Below are positions 15,425 through 15,622 of a DNA stretch of 15,622 bases, piece after piece. The position numbers and the translations under genes were made by a program. Source of the stretch: Melioribacter roseus (GTDB lineage: Bacteria > Bacteroidota > Ignavibacteria > Ignavibacteriales > Melioribacteraceae). The DNA lies in NCBI GenBank assembly GCA_020724325.1, contig DYHC01000007.1:1-15622 (forward strand). The letters run 5' to 3'. The notes under the pieces were generated by a model that searched no databases, was not told where the DNA came from, and saw nothing but the letters and a program-made list of their open reading frames with translations. Position 1 is the stretch's first letter. The number at the start of each line of letters is the position of its first letter.

Positions 15425-15622
15425 TACACACCTCCGTTTTTCTTCTGAACTGCAAGATCTGTTTTCCCTTTCGGAACAACGCTTAAAATTACTCTTCCAT
15501 TATCGGGCAGATAAGTTTGAGCCATAGCGCAAATATCTTTTGTACCAATTCCTTTATAACGGTTCATATCCTCATTAAAATAATCCGGGTTGCCGGTATA
15601 GAAATAATATTGATTTAGAAGA
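15424..15622 (-). CDS. C-terminal end of an M16-family peptidase (partial)
   Basis: Only the last 65 residues are in the window. The frame reads YYFYTGNPDYFNEDMNRYKG, then IGTKDICAMAQTYLPDNGRV, then ILSVVPKGKTDLA, ending NGGV and TAA. The pattern of a helix, an AxxYL segment and then a valine-rich strand ending SVVPKG is the usual close of M16 proteins (compare RVILSVVP with MAVIVVGD in the next gene). It overlaps the following M16 gene by one base. It is presumably the HxxEH-bearing catalytic subunit of the pair, but that region lies beyond the window, so this is inference. Confidence 0.85.
   Translation of the reverse strand, partial: LLNQYYFYTGNPDYFNEDMNRYKGIGTKDICAMAQTYLPDNGRVILSVVPKGKTDLAVQKKNGGV
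15430..15435 (-). promoter_or_regulatory. Strong ribosome binding site for the M16 subunit
   Basis: On the minus strand GGAGGT lies 5 bases before the ATG at 15424. It sits inside the last codons of the upstream gene, as expected for coupled translation. Confidence 0.8.

Overview
The window looks like a piece of chromosome from a low-GC, Gram-negative member of the Bacteroidota/Ignavibacteriota neighbourhood. This is inferred from gene content: a DUF5916 outer-membrane barrel with an N-terminal CBM9-like domain, a TlpA-type thiol-disulfide protein with a carboxypeptidase-regulatory-like N-terminus, an M16 peptidase pair, an ORF6N protein, and short palindromic repeats between genes. No rRNA, tRNA, CRISPR array, intact transposase or phage structural gene was seen.

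Left part (1-5761): a 105-bp palindromic repeat at the very edge. Then come a DUF5916/CBM9-like exported protein (182-2326), a 565-bp gene-free stretch full of repeat debris including a duplicated 47-bp unit (2327-2891), a secreted modular TlpA-like thioredoxin (2892-4541), an unrecognised secreted or outer-membrane beta protein close behind it (4627-5247), and a small unknown membrane protein (5450-5761). These are mostly envelope proteins.

Middle part (5857-11186): a secreted alpha/beta hydrolase, a bile-acid:sodium-symporter-like carrier, a membrane-anchored diheme cytochrome c with a clear terminator, a TauE/SafE-type anion permease, and a convergent MgtC/DUF4010 membrane protein whose stop lies only 6 bp from that of the permease. 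The cytochrome and permease both start at TTG, each behind a Shine-Dalgarno-like sequence. The shared theme is transport and membrane electron transfer. No single pathway can be proven.

Right part (11187-15622): a 301-bp divergent promoter region, the ribosome-assembly GTPase rsgA with a strong ribosome binding site and GTG start, an ORF6N-domain gene split by one in-frame TGA, and a yjbQ/UPF0047 gene. A 312-bp convergent intergenic region follows, holding three tandem copies of a 74-88 bp palindromic element. On the minus strand lie an M16 peptidase-family subunit lacking the zinc motif (13931-15424) and the 3' end of its upstream M16 partner (15424-15622), joined by a TAATG stop/start overlap.

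No convincing new multi-gene system is visible. The most notable items are the palindromic repeat families, the disrupted ORF6N gene, and the modular TlpA protein with an internal glycogen-binding-like domain.
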